Source: Aselliscus stoliczkanus (lineage: Eukaryota > Chordata > Mammalia > Chiroptera > Hipposideridae). Taken from it: a stretch of DNA of 64,000 nucleotides. The notes under the pieces were generated by a model, which did no database searches, was not told the DNA's origin, and saw only the letters and a list, made by a program, of their open reading frames with translations. Below are positions 1 to 10,222 of the stretch, one piece after another. Numbering within the stretch: position 1 is the stretch's first letter; each line of letters opens with the position of its first letter. Both the position numbers and the translations under genes were made by a program. The stretch spans positions 51,126,771-51,190,770 of the forward strand of contig CM066737.1 of the NCBI GenBank assembly GCA_033961575.1, given 5' to 3'.

Positions 1-145
1 TCAGTCCCTTTTCTTTTCCAGACCTCTGAATCCTCAGCTGGAAAATATTGGGGGGTCAGATGAGTCTTGGAACACAGAAGCTGTTGGTTGGTTGGTTGGT
101 TTTTCCTCTAGCATCTGTACAAAGGACATCATACCACAGCATTAT

Positions 146-400
146 AGCATGGTGGTAATAAAGATTATGGATTATACTTCAAGTCACAGCTGGGCCACCT
201 ACAAGCTACTTCACTTTGGGCAAGTTACTTAACCTCTGTGGGCCTCAATTTCCTTACTTGTATAATGGGAATGATTGTACCTACTTCACAGGGTTCTTGT
301 AAGGATTAAGTGAGATAATGCATATAAAGTGCTTAATACAGTGCTTGGCACACATAAGTTTTGAGTAAAAGCTATTATCACATATAGTAGACTAACATTT
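146..400 (+). repeat. MIR SINE
   Basis: Reads like the MIR core and 3' part: GTCACAGCTGGGCCACCTAC, then GGGCAAGTTACTTAACCTCT, then CCTCAATTTCCTTACTTGTA, and finally GCTTAATACAGTGCTTGGCA. Ancient mammalian-wide element, diverged. Confidence 0.85.
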
Positions 401-509
401 TAGCAAATTTATCTAGAGTTTGGATGTACATTTAGTAGTCATCCAAATAGGGGGCAGATTTGAAGTAATAATTCACAGTTAGGATTGGCCCTTTTATAAG
501 TAAAAGGGT

Positions 510-1115
510 TGACCCCACTGAGTGGCTCAGTTGGTTAAGAGTTAGCTTAAGAGCACGAGCTCTGAGCAACAGGGCCACTGGTGTGATTCCCACATGGGCC
601 AGTGACGCTGTTGCTGAGCTGAGCTGCTGCTGAGCTGCCAACAGGTGGCAGGATGGCTCAGCTGGTGAGAGCACCTGCTCCTAACAACAGGACTGCCTAT
701 TTGATGGTGGCTACACCCGCCCACAACTAACTGAACTTGGCACCTTGAGCTGAGCTGCCACTCGGATGGCTCAGTGGATAGAGCATGCACTCTTAACAAC
801 CAGGCTGCCGGTTCTACTCCCGCATGGGATGGTGGCTATGTCCACTTGCAAGTTTGACTGAACACGGCACCTTGAGCTGAGCTGCTGCTTGGGTAGCTCA
901 GTGGATAGAGCATGTGCTCTTAACAACAACACTGCCAGCTTGACTCCCACATGGGATGGTGGCTACTCCCACCCACAACTAAGTTTTTAACACAGCACCT
1001 TGAGCTTAGAGGCCATGAGCTGCCAACAGGCAGCCAGATGGTGACTGGCGCCCTCCACAACTAAGATTGAAGAGCAACAACTTGGCTGTACCCCAGTTCC
1101 TCAATTAAAAAAAAA
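510..1115 (+). mobile_element. VES-type SINE with four tandem tRNA-like modules
   Basis: Starts with CTGAGTGGCTCAGTTGGTTAAGAG (A-box-like) and ends in CCCAGTTCCTCAATT plus an A-tail. Within it, an A-box-like start (GGATGGCTCAGTGGATAGAG or close) recurs at about 520, 652, 763 and 892. The first, third and fourth are followed by a B-box-like GNTTGACTCCC or similar. It is longer than a simple VES unit and looks like a multimer. Clear TSDs were not resolved. Confidence 0.8.
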
Positions 1116-1379
1116 GTATAAGGGTAAATATTTCATGGGTACATGACAAGGTTAAGTATGCAATTGATGCAGAAATTTACAAAAGTAACCACAAACAGTT
1201 GCAATCCTCAGACATAGTTGGTGGAAATATAAAAAGATACAACCACTTTGGGAAAAGGCAGCTTCTTGTAAAACTAAACTATGCTGCAGCATTCCCACCC
1301 CTAGTTATTCACCCCAGAAAAAGGAAAACATATGTCCACAAAAGGAACTATATGAGAACAGTCATAGCAACTTTATTCT

Positions 1380-1837
1380 GCTTTTTTTTTCTTTAAGATT
1401 TTTATTGGGGAATTGGTGGAGGGGAAACAGCGTTGGGGAATCAGGGAAGGTTAACAGACAAGTTGCTGTCTTTTTGTTCTTCAGTCTAGTTGTGGAGGAC
1501 GTTGCTTCACTGGCCCATGTTGGTATCGTCATTGCGCTCTTCCCGGATGAGGCAGATCGGTCACCGGCCTCTGGATGGTCTCTCACCGCGGCTATTGGCA
1601 GCTCACGCTGGCTGCCAGCCATTCACGCTGGCTACCGGCCATTCACTGTAGCCTATGGCAGCCCACTGAAGCAGGGCCTGCAGCTATGCTGTCCCCGGGG
1701 ACTCACAGCAGCCCAGCTCCAGATGGAGCTGTTGTTAGCTATACAGGGCAGTGTCACTGGACCTCATATGTGGGATCGGAACCGGGGCCGCTGGTGTCCA
1801 AGCCAGCTCTTAACCAATGCGCCACTCGGCTGGCCCA
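1380..1837 (-). mobile_element. Long-type bat SINE, full length, in L1
   Basis: On the + strand it opens with a T-tail and TTTATTGGGGAATTGG (reverse of CCAATTCCCCAATAAA) and closes with GCCACTCGGCTGGCC (reverse of the tRNA-like head). The direct repeat CAACTTTATTCT at 1368-1379 and 1838-1849 is its TSD. On its own strand the tail carries an AATAAA-like signal. Confidence 0.9.
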
Positions 1838-2183
1838 CAACTTTATTCTTAATAGCCAGAAACCAAATGTCTATTGGCAGGAGAATGGGTAACGGATAAA
1901 TGGATAGTGTATGAACAAACTGTGGTATCTTCATACAATGGGGCACTACTCAGCAATACAAAGGAGCAAAGTACTAATACTTGCAACGAAATAGATGATT
2001 CTCAAAAACATCAGACTGAGCAAAAGAAGTCTTATACAAAAGAGTTCATACTATATGATTCCATTCATATGAAGTTCTATAACAGGCAATACTAATCAAT
2101 TGTGGGGAAAAAATTCAGGAACAGTGGTTGTTTCTGGGGGTGAAGGGAGGGGATTACCCAAAAGGGACAAGAAGAAACTTTCT

Positions 2184-2631
2184 CTTTTTTTAAAAAGATT
2201 TTATTGGGGAATTGGGGGAGGGAACAGCATTGGGGAATGGCGAAGGGGAACACACAACTTGCTGTCCTTTTGTTCTTCAGTCTAGTTGTGGAAGACTCCC
2301 CTTCACTGGCCCATACTGGTGTTATCAATGCGCTCTTCCTGGGTGAGGCACTCGCTCGAAGGCCATTGGAAGGCAGCGCATAGCGACTCTTGGCAGCTCA
2401 CACTGGCTGCCAGCCACTCACAGTAGCCTATGGCATCCCACTGCAGTCCCGCTGCAGCCTACGCCATTGTTGGGGACTCACAGCAGCTCAGCTCCAGGTG
2501 GAGCTGTTGTTCACCATCTTCGCTGTAGAGCGCAGTGTCATTGGCCCAGTGCAGGATCCAAACTGGTGGCCCTGCTGCTCAGAGCTTGCATTCCCAAGCC
2601 AACTCTTAACCAACGAGCCACTCAGCCAAAC
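2184..2631 (-). mobile_element. Long-type bat SINE in the same L1
   Basis: Same architecture as the copy at 1380. Its TSD is a perfect 16-bp repeat, CAAGAAGAAACTTTCT, at 2168-2183 and 2632-2647. It is more diverged internally than most copies. Confidence 0.9.
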
Positions 2632-3119
2632 CAAGAAGAAACTTTCTTGAGTTGTGATTAATATTTTATATCTTAGTAGGGGTTTAAGTTACACAGTTAC
2701 ATTTGTCAAAACTCAGCAAATGTACAATTTATCTTTGTGTATTTCATTGTACATAAATTTTACCTCAAAAGAAAAAAAAGAATAAATCAAATATTAATGT
2801 CTAATGAAGGATAGGTGTGTGGAAGGTGCTTAGGAGTGAAGTGTACTGATGTCTGCAGCTTCAAAGATAAAAAAAGACAATGGGTAGATAGACAGATGGA
2901 GAGATGGATAGATGAAGGATGGATAAAGCCAGTACAGGAAAACATCAGTGGTACAGTCTAGCTAGTGAGTAATAAATGTCCACTGTAAAATTCTGCCAAA
3001 TTCGACTTATGCTTTAAATTTTGCATAACAAATTTTTTGAGAAAAATGTAACCACAAAGTTCCACATCTTAAACAGAACAAATATTTTTTCAAACTTGAA
3101 GCTCTTCATTCGAGGAAGG

Positions 3120-3215
3120 CAGACCTCAGGTCTAGGTAAGTATTTCCTGAGCACCTACTATATACCAGGCACTGTGCCAAGCTACGTAAGGGATACAAAG
3201 ATGAAGAGCACAAAT
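3120..3215 (+). repeat. Ancient dispersed repeat fragment
   Basis: TGAGCACCTACTATATACCA then GGCACTGTGCCAAGCTACGT and GGGATACAAAGATGAAGAGC match a very common mammalian-wide repeat motif (MIR/L2 class). I cannot assign the exact subfamily. Confidence 0.5.
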
Positions 3216-3404
3216 GGATTGTAGGGACCATCTGACAAATACACATATATCGCTGTTATCTTATGCTGTGGGGTTGCTAAGGAGAGTGAAATTTCATCTA
3301 GTTGAAAAGTGTCTTAATTGTTCTCAGCATAGAAAAGACATGATAATTATGTGAAATGATAGAGGTATTAGCTAATGCTATAATGATAATCATATTGCAA
3401 TATA

Positions 3405-3758
3405 TGGGAGTGCCAAAAAAATGTATCCAAGTGGAAACTGGTCAACGTTACTCACACAGTAGTTCACTATATTCAGAAGCTCCTGGATGCTGATGGTAAC
3501 CACTTTGAGCACCTCTTGTAATTGCAGAAGTCAAACGTGTCTTGTATTCATCTTTTGTTATCAGTATATGTTGAGTATTACAATTTTAATAGTTTTTTCC
3601 TTTCTTTTTTTTTTTTTGAGGGCAGTGTCACTGGCCCTCACATGTGGGACCGAACCGGGGCCGCTGGCTTCCCAAGCCAGCGCTTAACCGCCGCGCCACT
3701 CGGCCGGCCCCAGTTTTTTCCTTTCTTAAAATATGTATACTTTTTTTGGCACCCTCTG
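3405..3758. mobile_element. Non-autonomous mariner-like element, split by a short SINE
   Basis: Terminal inverted repeats: left GGGAGTGCCAAAAAAATGTAT, right TATACTTTTTTTGGCACCCT. TA dinucleotides flank both ends (3403-3404 and 3759-3760). Without the SINE at 3605-3711 the element is about 230 bp, far below an autonomous mariner of about 1.3 kb. Confidence 0.75.
3605..3711 (-). mobile_element. Short A-tailed bat SINE inside mariner MITE
   Basis: T-run, GAGGGCAGTGTCACTGGCCC, B-box complement GGGACCGAACCGGGGCC and A-box complement CGCTTAACCGCCGCGCCACT, ending CGGCCGGCCC. TSD AGTTTTTTCCTTTCTT lies on both sides (from 3591 and from 3712). Confidence 0.92.
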
Positions 3759-3759
3759 T

Positions 3760-3885
3760 ATAAATGTATCAGATCAACACATTGTACACCTCAAACTTAC
3801 ACAATGTTATATGTTAATTATATCTCAATAAGAAGACAATAATTTGGAAAGAAAGAAAGAAAGAAAAAAAAGAAAAAGAAAAGAC
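3760..3885 (+). repeat. L1 3'-end fragment with (GAAA)n tail
   Basis: ATCAACACATTGTACACCTC, then TTATATGTTAATTATATCTC and AATAAG is a common L1 3' terminus. It ends in a GAAA-rich simple repeat from about 3850 to 3885. Confidence 0.6.
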
Positions 3886-4424
3886 AAGTGTCTGTCATTG
3901 AAGACATGTTGTGTAGTTACTGCTGCAAATATAACTGGAAGTCCTCTTCAAGTGAGAACACAGAATGTCTTGAAGGCCACACTAAAGTGATAATTTCACA
4001 ATCCAATGGGGCTGGTCCATTTAAGAATTTTCAGCCAACAAGTAACATCCTGAGGAAATTTCTGTGAGAAAGGGGCAGCTGCAATACATATCATAAATAT
4101 CATTGCTTTAGAGGGATTGTCAGGCAAGGGAGCTTTTCACATAACTGTAATGAGCACAGAGAATAAGTGGAAGCTTCCATAGAGAAGAGAGAGGTTCAGA
4201 ATAACCCAGGAGAGCTCAGACGACTAAGGAGATAAGATCTTGGGTTCATCTGTGAAATAGGAAGCTATTTAGTCTGTGCCCCTCTCCTACTTCTTTGCCC
4301 CATGATGTTGTGTCTCTATAAGGCTATACTGGTTGTTTCCAGACAGCATCTATTCTGATTGTTTGTTAGTCCATTCTGACTGGTCCATTCCCAAGACATA
4401 CTGCTCTTAAATATCTTTATATCA

Positions 4425-5085
4425 ACTTCACCCACCTCATAGGGTTGTTGTAAGGTTAATTAATGCAATGTATGTAATATGAGGTCTGACAATTAAGTTC
4501 GTGAACTTGTTGCAATGATGTTGCTGATCTTTTTTGATATCAGAGGGACTATTCATTATGAATTTGTATCAACTGGACAAACAGTTAACCAAGTTTAATA
4601 TTTAGAAGTGCTGAAAAGGCTGCATGAAAAGTTAGATGACCTGAACTTTTTGCCAACAATTCATGACTCTTGCATCATGACAATGCACCAGCTCACACGG
4701 CACTGCCTATCAGGGAGTTTTTAGCCAGTAAACAAATAACTGTATTAGAACACCCTCCCTACTCACCTGATCTGGCCCCCAATGACTTCTTTCTTTACCC
4801 AAAGCTAAAGGAAATATTGAAAGGAAGACATTTTGATGACATTCAGGACATCAAATGTAATATGACGACAGCTCCGATGGCCATTCCAGAAAAAGTGTTC
4901 CAAAATTGCTTTGAAGGGTGGACTAGGTGCTGGTGTTGGTACATAGCTTCCCAAGGGGAGTACTTTGAAGGTGACCATAGTGATATTCAGCAATAAGGTA
5001 TATAGCACTTTTTCTAGGATGAGTTTGCGAACTTAATTTTCAGCCCTAGTTATGCCTAGCACATGCTAGCCATTTGCTAAATGAA
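4425..5085 (+). repeat. MIR fragment split by a mariner element
   Basis: CACCTCATAGGGTTGTTGTA at 4433 precedes the mariner; TTATGCCTAGCACATGCTAG and the ATTTGCTAAATGAA stretch follow it from about 5050. Together they form one MIR 3' region. Confidence 0.7.
4481..5047 (+). mobile_element. Internally deleted mariner transposon with transposase remnant
   Basis: Near-perfect terminal inverted repeats: GAGGTCTGACAATTAAGTTC at the left and GAACTTAATTTTCAGCCCT at the right, with TA nearby on each side. The remaining coding part (4671-4993) reads as the C-terminal half of a mariner transposase: the HDNAPAH motif (second catalytic Asp), HPPYSPDLAPNDFF (third catalytic Asp of the D,D34D triad), and a C-terminal tail ending before a TAA at 4994. 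A TGA interrupts the frame just upstream and the N-terminal DNA-binding domain and first Asp are missing. The element is about 570 bp rather than about 1.3 kb, so it cannot mobilise itself. Confidence 0.9.
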
Positions 5086-5589
5086 ATCAGAGACCATATT
5101 TGATGTCTCATTATGTGGTCTAGATAGAGGGTGAACTCAGCACAATTCCACCAAGACCCCCCAATAGTCTCTAAAGTAGGTACTTGAGTCCCCTGACGTC
5201 CATTTCAACCCACAAATATTGTGATCTTTATCAAACCCCAGTCCCCCCAAAATACTGCACATATTCCCATGGAACAACTTAGAAGCCCCAGTTGGACCCA
5301 GCAACTGTCCCATTTATTCTCCTCCTTCTTTTGAGAATGGTACTACTGTGCTAGCTTGTGGCAGGCCACATCCTTGAGATGGTGCTGTTAGGAGCAGGTG
5401 GGGTGGGTTGTAACAACAGTGAGCTCTGACTACTTGGGAACTTCCTTTTTTAAAAGAGGCTTTGGACTTGAGTTCTTAAACCTTGGATCCAGGATCAAAA
5501 TTCTCTCCAAACCAGAATTCTGGCTGGCCTCGATACCCACTGCTCATCATGCTCCAGATCCTGGCACTTCCTGCCTTTCCCCAGTTCAC

Positions 5590-5735
5590 AAAGAAGTGAC
5601 CATGAGAGTTTTAAAATCACAGACATTTCACCAATGTGACCTGTTCACCAATGTGTCTCTAGGACCCAGCACAGTGCCTTGCACAGTGTAACATGCAATA
5701 AATATTTGTTGAATAAATGAATGAATCAATGACTC
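5590..5735 (+). repeat. L2 3'-end fragment
   Basis: ACCCAGCACAGTGCCTTGCA followed by AATAAATATTTGTTGAATAA and an ATGAATGAAT-type end is the characteristic L2 terminus. Upstream boundary uncertain. Confidence 0.7.
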
Positions 5736-6519
5736 TTTCTCAGTCTGCAGTTGATGCTTCATGAAACTTCTTTCCTCCCTTCCCTCAGAACCCATTGTGG
5801 CTTTGCTAGCCTCCTGGACTCCAGTAATGCTTACCATCTGTGCCTGCCCTTTGGCAACTAGCCAAACTCAACTCAGTTCAATTCAACCAATTTCCATGGA
5901 GCTGCACTATTGGCAGGAAGCACTCACAGTCTCAAGGAATGGTGCATGCGTTTCCTAGCCCATGGCGCCTCAATTGTACTTTGAAAACAACCTTGGCATG
6001 GAACAGAACGTTTCCCAAGACATTTTAAAAGTCTAAATACATGATTATAAATTACTTCCCTTTGTCAACACACTTGATTACCATTCAGGAAATAAGTGAG
6101 TTCTGGATGATGGATAAACAGATGATTATTTGAAAGGTATGGGGTAGGTGTAGAAGGGGGATGGAAGACTGGGGAGGAAGTAGACCCAATTCTTGCCTGA
6201 TGGATTTGCAGTTTCATTAAGTGCGGTCGGGTAAGGGGGGTTGGCATCTCAGCCATTTAGGACTGGCCTGGTACTGGGATTTGAAGGGATGCCCTGCAGC
6301 CCCTTCCTTGAAAAGAAGGCCAGAATACCCACACACACACTTGTTTTTTTCTGAGGATTGAGCCTTTTTAAAATTTATAACTATTCTCCCTTTCTGTTTC
6401 TACCCTCTTCCACACATCTCCCACTCCCCATGCCAGTCTTCTATAAATAAGTAATGTGCTTTCTTTCTGGTAATCATTTCCTTTAATGGAGTTAAAGTTA
6501 GCCTTGTTTGTGTTCATTA

Positions 6520-7240
6520 AAACATTAATTTTAATAGCAAGAACCCAGAAATAACCAAAAATACAATAAGAGCTAATTTAAGTATATAATAGTCAATCCA
6601 TAGTCTGGGATACTGTGTAGACAATAAAATGATGTTATAAAAATAGCAGGGGCCAGCTGAGTGGCGTGTTGGTTAAGAGCTGGCTTAGGATGCCAGCTCT
6701 GAGCAGCAGGGTCCCTGTTGGGATCCCACACATGAAGGCCAGTGACGCTGCGCCCTCTAACAGCTAAGATGGTGAACAACAGCTCCACCTGGAGCTGGGC
6801 TGCTGTGAGTCGACAGCAAGGCGTAGGCTGCAGCCTCTGCTGCAGTGGGCTGCCATAAGCTACTGTGCGCGGCCGGCAGCCTGCGTGAGCTGCCAAGAGC
6901 CGCAGTGAGTGGCCGTCCAGAGGTCGGCAACCAATCTCCCTGAGCTGGGAAGAGTGCAATGATCACAATACCAACATGGGCCAATGAAGCGACGTCCTCC
7001 ACAACTAGACTGAAGAACATAAGGACAGCAACTTGTTTGTCCCCTTTCCCCAGTTCCCCAACCCGGTTCTCCTCCCCCAATTCCCCAATACAAACTTTAA
7101 AAAAAAAGAGCAGTTGACAGAAAAAAATAACAATATGTCATTAAGTGAAAAAGATAGGCTACAAAACAATGTTAGAGCTCTGTGTGTATATATGTATGAA
7201 TACTGCATTTTTTTCTTGGCATACTTTTTTGTTTTATAAA
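6520..7240 (+). mobile_element. Old L1 3' fragment split by a long SINE
   Basis: TAATAGCAAGAACCCAGAAA, ACAATAAAATGATGTTATAA and, after the SINE, ACAATATGTCATTAAGTGAA with AAGATAGGCTACAAAACAAT resemble the ORF2-end/3' UTR stretch of old L1M elements. No usable frame. Confidence 0.55.
6649..7106 (+). mobile_element. Long-type bat SINE, full length
   Basis: Head GGGGCCAGCTGAGTGGCGTG, B-box region GTTGGGATCCCACACATG, central GGAGCTGGGCTGCTGTGAGT, GACTGAAGAACAT, and tail CCCAATTCCCCAATACAAAC before an A-run. This head variant (GCTCTGAGCAGCAGGGTCCC) resembles VES elements in its middle, suggesting a mosaic between the two families. Confidence 0.88.
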
Positions 7241-7449
7241 TTTTCTGCATTGAAAGCTGCAGTCTGAGTTGGGGCACTACCAGGAGGGGTGCATTGTAAA
7301 GACTCTGAGAGCATAAACAGATATCAAGCAAAGCTTCCTTCAGTCAATGAATTTTGAGGAAGGTGAAAGGCACAGTGTACTGGAGAGGAACTCCGGAAAT
7401 AGGCTGTTTTTCAAGTGCAAGAGGGAAAAGATGGTGTCTATTGGCGGTG

Positions 7450-8080
7450 AGGACTTAAGACCCACCAAAGAAGATGGGATTCCATTACAGAATCAATGGG
7501 GAGCAACTCTGACTTTCTGAACAATGGGGTGAATTGATGGAAGTAGTGTTGGAGGAGACGTATTCTAGCCAGCGCAGAGTTGATTGGGATGTAGACAGGG
7601 AGATCTGCCAGTAGACTCTCAGTTTGTATATTTGACCTGAGGTAATGAGAGCTTGGGTTGAACGTGTGGCAATAAAACCAGAAAGGAGGGAGCAGGTGGA
7701 TCTGAGAGATGTTACTAAGGAAGAGTCAGACCTAGAGATTCAAATTTGGCTAAATATACGCCAGGCAATAGGGAGAACCATGTGAGGAGACACTTTCCAA
7801 GGACATGGATGTTAAGAGAGAATAGCTGAGGATTGAGTCTTTGAGGATTCCAACAGTTAATGGGAGAAGGAAAGAATTATAGCCGGCAAAGGAGACAGAG
7901 AATGATGGGTCAGAGAGATAAGAAGATAAATTTGAGAATGCAATGTCCTGAGAGTCTAGGACAGGGCAGGACTGTTACAGGAAAGAGTGGGTGGATCATG
8001 GTATCAAATTCATCCTTGACATCAAAGATGCAAACTGAGCAGAGACCCTTGAATTTGGCCAGGGGGCTGTTAGTGAACTC
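7450..8080 (-). mobile_element. L2 LINE fragment (reverse-transcriptase region), degenerate
   Basis: Complement-strand L2 text is recognisable: TGAGGATTGAGTCTTTGAGG, GCCGGCAAAGGAGACAGAGA, GATGCAAACTGAGCAGAGAC and CCTTGAATTTGGCCA correspond to the reverse of L2 ORF sequence around the GVPQGS and AAFDTVDH motifs. No open frame remains. Confidence 0.65.
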
Positions 8081-8199
8081 ACTTAGAGAGCTGTTTTGGC
8101 AGAAGTGCTGGACTCTAGAAGGTTCCAGGGAAGGGAGACGTGGGAAAATAGAGGCAGCTTATAGATACCACCCATGTAACAAGAGTAATGTGCTAAGAC

Positions 8200-8335
8200 T
8201 GAGAAGAACAACTTCAAGCTTTGTCATTTTAGCCCTACCACTTAACCACTTGAACGTGTGTCCTCTTCTAAAAATGGGAATAATCCTACTAGCTCATAAG
8301 GCTGTTGAGTGTATAATGCAAGTTTAAGTGATGAT
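8200..8335 (+). repeat. MIR fragment
   Basis: TACCACTTAACCACTTGAAC, then TAAAAATGGGAATAATCCTA and CTCATAAGGCTGTTGAGTGT fit the MIR core and 3' half. Confidence 0.6.
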
Positions 8336-8339
8336 TTTT

Positions 8340-9180
8340 ATGATACAGTGAAGGGGCTTCTTCCTCCCCCCTCTCCCCCCAAAAAGCCTAGAGATTTCTG
8401 GGCATGTTTTAACAGATGAGAGGAGGAATCTTTTAGTTTAACAGTACTCTCCCTAGGTTGGTACTGCTTTGAGAATTTCCTAGCTGTGTCCTCTGGCATT
8501 TGTCATGACAACTCACTTTGACAATTCTTCGCTGAGCCCCTCTGAAGCCAGAACATTGAAGCAAGGTGATTAGGAGGGAATCAGTGGTCAGGGTCACATG
8601 GAATGTCTCTGAGACCTGTGTAGAGGCTGTTAAGCCAGAAAAGCTCTGTTTGACACCCTGGATATAGTTTGTGCCAATCACACCCCAGCAACTTAAAGTT
8701 GCAGCCCTTGAGAGGATGGTTGGCAGAAGCAACAGAAAACCATGGCACGTGCAGATTGAATGGCCCCTGGACTGAATGGTCTTGAATAGACAGCTAGATT
8801 TTCAAGATGTATATAAGGGCATATAGTTTTCTTTCATTTCTTCTATTCTCCCTTGGCAACCACTTATACCCAAACCTGATCAGCACTACCTCATTTTGTT
8901 TTTCCTACTCACTGTCCACAAATCAATCATTTGAGCACTTTTCCTTTATGAAGCCCAGTCTGTTTTTAATTCGACATACTGTGGATTGATCTTTGGCCTT
9001 AGTGCCTTGTTTTCCCTTAAAAGAAGATGCCCTATGAAAAAAAAAGGCTGCCCCATAAGCTAGCCGGCCTTAGATCTGTTACGAAGCTCTGGAGAGGAGA
9101 GAGCTGGGTGCTGGCCTAACTAAATGGGGGTAAGTGCATGTTTTCTAGAACTATACTTTTCAGACCCTGACACAGCTAGA
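8340..9180. other. Intergenic stretch without recognised feature
   Basis: Apparently unique sequence. A 99-codon open stretch on the - strand (8433-8732) shows no similarity I recognise, has no supporting context and is probably chance. Confidence 0.5.
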
Positions 9181-9201
9181 GAGTATGGTTAAAGGGCCTT
9201 T

Positions 9202-9313
9202 GTTTGTTTTTGTTTTTTTCAGGGCAGTGTCACTGCCCCTCATAAGTGGGACCTGAACCGGGGCCGCTGGCTTCTGAAGCCAGTGCTTAACCGCCACGCC
9301 ACTCAATCGGCCC
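9202..9313 (-). mobile_element. Short A-tailed bat SINE
   Basis: CAGGGCAGTGTCACTGCCCC, then ACCTGAACCGGGGCCGCTGG and GCTTAACCGCCACGCCACTC. TSD TAAAGGGCCTTT occurs at 9190-9201 and 9314-9325. Confidence 0.9.
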
Positions 9314-9325
9314 TAAAGGGCCTTT

Positions 9326-9879
9326 TTAATGTCTCTGCTCCTTTTAATGGAAGAACTTCATTTCATTTCTAGGAAGATGGCTTACCTAGGGGAAACAGGG
9401 TCAGACCATGGATAGTACATTCACATGCTAAGAGGTATGGGTATCTCTAAAAATATGACAGGAGATCAGAGCAGACATTCTTCCAAGGAGGCTGGTACAT
9501 TACCAGAAACCTTTCTGCAAGACCAGGGAGTCCTACTCTGCTTTGTTCTTCTTGCAAGTGCCTGACCATTCTGTCACCAAATTTGGTCTGAACATCTTCT
9601 GAATAAGATGCTCTCCTCAGGCCAGAGGAAGGAACGAGGGCTAAACAGATAGGCCAGGGACCTTGTATATGAGAGTAATTGCCAAAAGATGAGGACAAGC
9701 GATCTCAGCTGCTGCTTTACTGAAGAGCTGATGGAACCCTGGGGCAGGGCCTGCCTTGGGGGGACCAAATACTGTATCTGGGCCAAAGCCGGGCCTATAG
9801 GGCAGGTGGCCAGAACTTGGAAGGAATTCTCTTCCGCAGCCCAGGGTCCAGGCTCGGCCCCAGCAAGCTGCCTGGCCAG
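9326..9879. other. Upstream flank of KCNE5
   Basis: No repeat recognised in the roughly 550 bases between the SINE and the GC-rich promoter. Overlapping open stretches here run on both strands with unrelated products and look non-coding. Confidence 0.5.
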
Positions 9880-10222
9880 CCTCTGCTGCCTGGGGCCTTG
9901 CGCATTCCGAGCCCCCACCCCCTCCACCCCTTCCCGGCCTCGCTCCCTCCCTGTCCCCTTCTCCTTCCACCAGCTGTCCCCTTTCCCCAGAGCGGCGAGA
10001 CAGCCGGAGCCTGGGAAGAGGCGACCTGGGGCGGGAGGGGGCGTGGTGGGGAAGGGGAGGAGGAGCAGGGGTGCGGGATAAGGAGGCCCGGGCCGCTGGC
10101 ACCCCCAGCCACTGCGCCGCCCGCCTGAGAGCTGGGTGCCACTGCCGTCGCTAGCTTACTTCCCCTCGCTCAGGGGAAAGGTCAGCAGCGTCCTGGAGCC
10201 TCCTTGTCACTCTCCAACAGCC
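9880..10222 (+). promoter_or_regulatory. KCNE5: GC-rich promoter and 5' UTR of KCNE5
   Basis: Base composition shifts sharply from AT-rich intergenic DNA to GC-rich DNA at about 9880 and stays so through the coding exon to about 10720. GC boxes of SP1 type are visible near 10028-10046 (GGGGCGGGAGGGGGCG). No convincing TATA box is seen, as expected for a CpG-island promoter. The transcription start is not determinable from sequence; something near 10050-10150 would give an mRNA of about 1.4-1.5 kb, matching the human transcript. Confidence 0.65.

Larger units (their letters stand above)
1195..3030 (+). mobile_element. Old L1 3' end (ORF2 end and 3' UTR), split by two SINEs
   Basis: Degenerate ORF2 C-terminal sequence (TTGGTGGAAATATAAAAAGA, later TGAACAAACTGTGGTATCTT) continues into a typical L1M 3' UTR: CATTGTACATAAATTTTACC, GTGTACTGATGTCTGCAGCT and TCCACTGTAAAATTCTGCCA. 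The element is continuous once the SINEs at 1380-1837 and 2184-2631 are removed. All frames are broken. Confidence 0.8.

Noticed and set aside
1405..1899. 164-codon and similar 75-177-codon frames recurring across the window (also 38640-39074, 54589-54921, 55544-56077)
   Set aside because: All lie in long-type SINEs and share the same translation pattern (for example EDVASLAHVGIVIALFPDEADRS). They are non-coding repeat sequence.
8433..8732. 99-codon open frame on the - strand
   Set aside because: No recognisable motif, no promoter or splice context; length within chance expectation for a 64-kb window.
9641..10142. Long open frames on both strands (115-153 codons) upstream of KCNE5
   Set aside because: Pro/Arg/Gly-rich translations typical of stop-poor GC-rich promoter DNA, mutually overlapping and without domains.
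10136..10222. In-frame extension of KCNE5 upstream of the ATG at 10223
   Set aside because: The frame is open but there is no ATG, only a GTG at 10136. The conserved family start is MNCSES, so this is 5' UTR.
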